Assembly (NCBI RefSeq): GCF_018873765.1 | Contig: NC_057919.1 | Coordinates: forward strand, 70,054,984 to 70,118,983 | Length of the DNA: 64,000 nucleotides | Source of the DNA: Telopea speciosissima | Lineage: Eukaryota; Streptophyta; Magnoliopsida; Proteales; Proteaceae | Direction: 5' to 3' | Part shown: positions 55,868-64,000 of the stretch, in pieces | Layout of the letters: every line of letters begins with the position of its first letter | Numbering within the stretch: position 1 is the stretch's first letter | Program-made: the position numbers and the translations under genes | The notes under the pieces: generated by a model | Database searches by the model: none | What the model was told of the DNA's origin: nothing | What the model saw: the letters and a program-made list of their open reading frames with translations, nothing else

Positions 55868-56417
55868 ACATTCTCAATGCCATCGCTGGTGAGTTGCAGG
55901 TGAATTGGGATTGGATTCGGTCTATTTCAATTCAAAACCTGTCAATTCTCCCAATCTTACTCCAATTTCTCAAACCGTATGCTCGGTTGAAAGGAAAACA
56001 AGGATTTAAAACTCAGTATCAGATATGGGAATGGTGTAGCCCAATCCTGATCCAAACTGATCCTGCCTCATCTTTGACTGATACAGTATCTACGAGATCA
56101 GTTTTGGCAACCTTCCTCTATGTTAGAAATGCAACAGAACTGCTTCAGGAGAAGATAGAAATACGAAGATGATTATTCCATTCATTGAATTGTTTTTCAA
56201 GTACAACTGAAAAAAAAAAGCAGGAGCCTAAAAGAAAGGTACAGTTAGGCCACTGGCTTCCAATGCAAGTAAAAAATCTTATGGATATTAGGGCAGTAAA
56301 ACATCAATCATATAATACATGGAACCCTGTGATGGAGTACCTATCAGTATCAGCGCCTAATCTTGCGAGATATTAAAATGGAAAAAAAAAATGGACTGTA
56401 CAAATAGTATAGCTCCT

Positions 56418-62357
<5,940 letters not shown>

Positions 62358-64000
62358 CTGAAATAAGAAGTGAAGTGGTTGACATTACTTAAATACCCAA
62401 GATAACAACAAAGATCAATGTCATGGGTCTGGAAGGATTAAGGATAAATTAGAGGCAATGCGAGCCGCAATAAAGAGGCAGAACGTTGAGATCTCGCCAA
62501 GGCATTCTTTCCCTTTTATTCCTTTTTTTTTAATTCTTTTGTAGGGAGAATTCAAACAGCAGTCAATCCTGCGACTGTTCTCTATATCGCAATGGTAGCC
62601 TCCCATTTAAATGTAAAAAGAAGCCACCTTGTCATGAAATGCAACAAATAGCTATACAATTAAAATAAAAAATAAAAAACAAAAGATGATCGTGACCAAT
62701 AGATAGCATAGAAATTACAATTCAATTTTATCCACTAAAAGTAATATGATCTATAACTTCGATGAAAACTTTTGTACCAATAGTTATCGCTTAATCAATA
62801 TCTAGGTATGCCAAAAACGTTATCATAAATCTGTGTTTCCTTTAATGGAAGTAACAACCAAAAAAAAAAAAAAAAACACAAGAAATTTACTTTATTCAAA
62901 AGTATTTAAACGAAAAAAACAGAAGATACAAATCCCCGCAGGGCAGCTAGTGGCCTCGTAAACAGAGAAAGAGATAAACAAAGAATACACAAAATTATTC
63001 TAGTTTTCACTTTGACAAAATCTCCATGGAACACATTACAAATTGTGCTTGCCTAAGGGTCTGTTAAGGGCTTTAGAAATTATTGTAGGGTTTATTAAGT
63101 AGAAGAACCTGGTCCAATTTATCCTAACATGCACACACACATACACAGGAAAACAGGCACACACACGCGAGAGAGAGAGAGAGAGAGAGCAGGGCAAATT
63201 TGGTTAGAAAATGAATTAAGCTTGTCCGTAGGGAATTTTAGGGTGAGAGTTTGGTAACAGTGAGTGAAGGGACACTCCACCCTTGGCTTGATCTTTCATG
63301 AATATCAATTCAAAGTCATTGATTCATCAAGCTTAGAACAGATCCTGAACAACCCAAACAAAAGGTAACCCAATAAAATATACGATGGATCAGATAAGGA
63401 GATTTTGGAAATCCACAACACCAAAGTGAAGTAGGATCCAAGTAATAGAGCTATATCCATGTACAATATTATTTCTTGCTCGTCAGCTGCATTAATGGGC
63501 CAGGTGTGAACTGTTAGATCCAAGGCAGATTTTTATCTTCATATGCAAGTGTCAAATGTTTTCTCTAAATTTAGTAAAAGCTTTAAATGTCATGACCACG
63601 ACCCCACAATATAGTAGTGATGACTTCGTTGTGACCTTTTTTACTTTCCTCTCTAACCCAGCCCTCCACCCATGCCTCTTTGGCTAAGGCAGCTGAGTCT
63701 AATGGGCCAGTCCGCCCTTTCATCTCGGCCCATTGCTCTAACTCCTCCGGCCTTACCCTCCCTGACTTGGGCCTTAAATCCAATTCTGCTTTGAATCCCC
63801 CTGCTCTCCCGCCTCTTCATGTTTTTCGTCGTCGTAATACCAGCTCCCCTCCTTTCCCTAAGAAACGTCCCTACATTACCTACTCCCTAGCCGGTCCGGA
63901 GATGAATTCGACTCTCAGCCTGGATATCAGTGATCCCGCTTATTGTTGCGAGGACCGAGACCAGGGATAGAGGGTCTTCGTGGAGCTTGGCTTGGTCGTC
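62358..64000 (-). other. Intron or upstream part of the AAA gene, no exon recognised
   Basis: No N-terminal exon of the AAA family was recognised here. It holds a poly-A run near 62860-62875, CA and GA microsatellites (GA near 63169-63189), and a plus-strand open frame (about 63680-63969) of proline- and serine-rich composition without ATG, which could be a piece of a LINE first frame. Nothing firmer can be said. Confidence 0.35.

Noticed and set aside
63680-63970. Proline/serine-rich plus-strand open frame at the right edge
   Set aside because: It lacks an ATG and no family was recognised. It could be a LINE first frame, but there is not enough sequence to support a gene call.

Overview
The window is plant nuclear DNA, probably from a eudicot or other non-grass angiosperm with large introns. 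The evidence is GT-AG introns of 0.1 to 7.7 kb, five genes matching conserved plant families or structures, Au-type SINEs, an RTE-type LINE, dense hAT and Mutator-type MITEs, and a chloroplast ycf1 fragment. Species cannot be fixed from sequence alone. Exons were called by eye from conserved peptides plus splice sites; every junction reported keeps the reading frame.

All five genes lie on the minus strand. From left to right: (1) the 5' half of an F-actin-capping protein alpha subunit (1014-3328, running off the left edge); (2) a tafazzin/phospholipid acyltransferase-like gene with seven exons over 12.75 kb (15189-27938, 467 aa); (3) a seven-exon gene for a 353-aa protein I do not recognise, with a hydrophobic N-terminus (33572-36380); (4) thiamine pyrophosphokinase with six exons over 10.2 kb (41264-51512, 258 aa); (5) the C-terminal AAA+ ATPase half of an ATAD1/MSP1-like plant protein (11 exons, 56418-62357, running off the right edge). 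They act in unrelated processes (cytoskeleton, membrane lipid, cofactor, ATPase), so this is ordinary plant gene order, not an operon.

The rest is mobile DNA, much of it with readable boundaries. A 5.3-kb hAT element (7673-12999) has 8-bp inverted ends, an 8-bp target duplication and a nearly complete transposase frame broken by eight stop codons. At least four short elements with similar ends sit in introns or intergenic DNA. A second hAT-like family (ends near CATAGTTGTCAAGG) has five copies. A third (ends near TAGGGGTGTCAA) has six, five of them clear. Mutator-type hairpin MITEs with 9-bp target duplications add eight more, one with a possible ninth. Several elements are nested, giving relative ages. 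A full-length RTE LINE (43177-46432) lies antisense in the largest TPK intron. A pair of about 0.9-kb LTRs with only 113 bp between them lies in the acyltransferase gene. Decayed genes include an S40-like pseudogene (55549-55867), a ycf1 chloroplast insertion (about 39780-40053) and an unassigned coding-like remnant (38155-39780).
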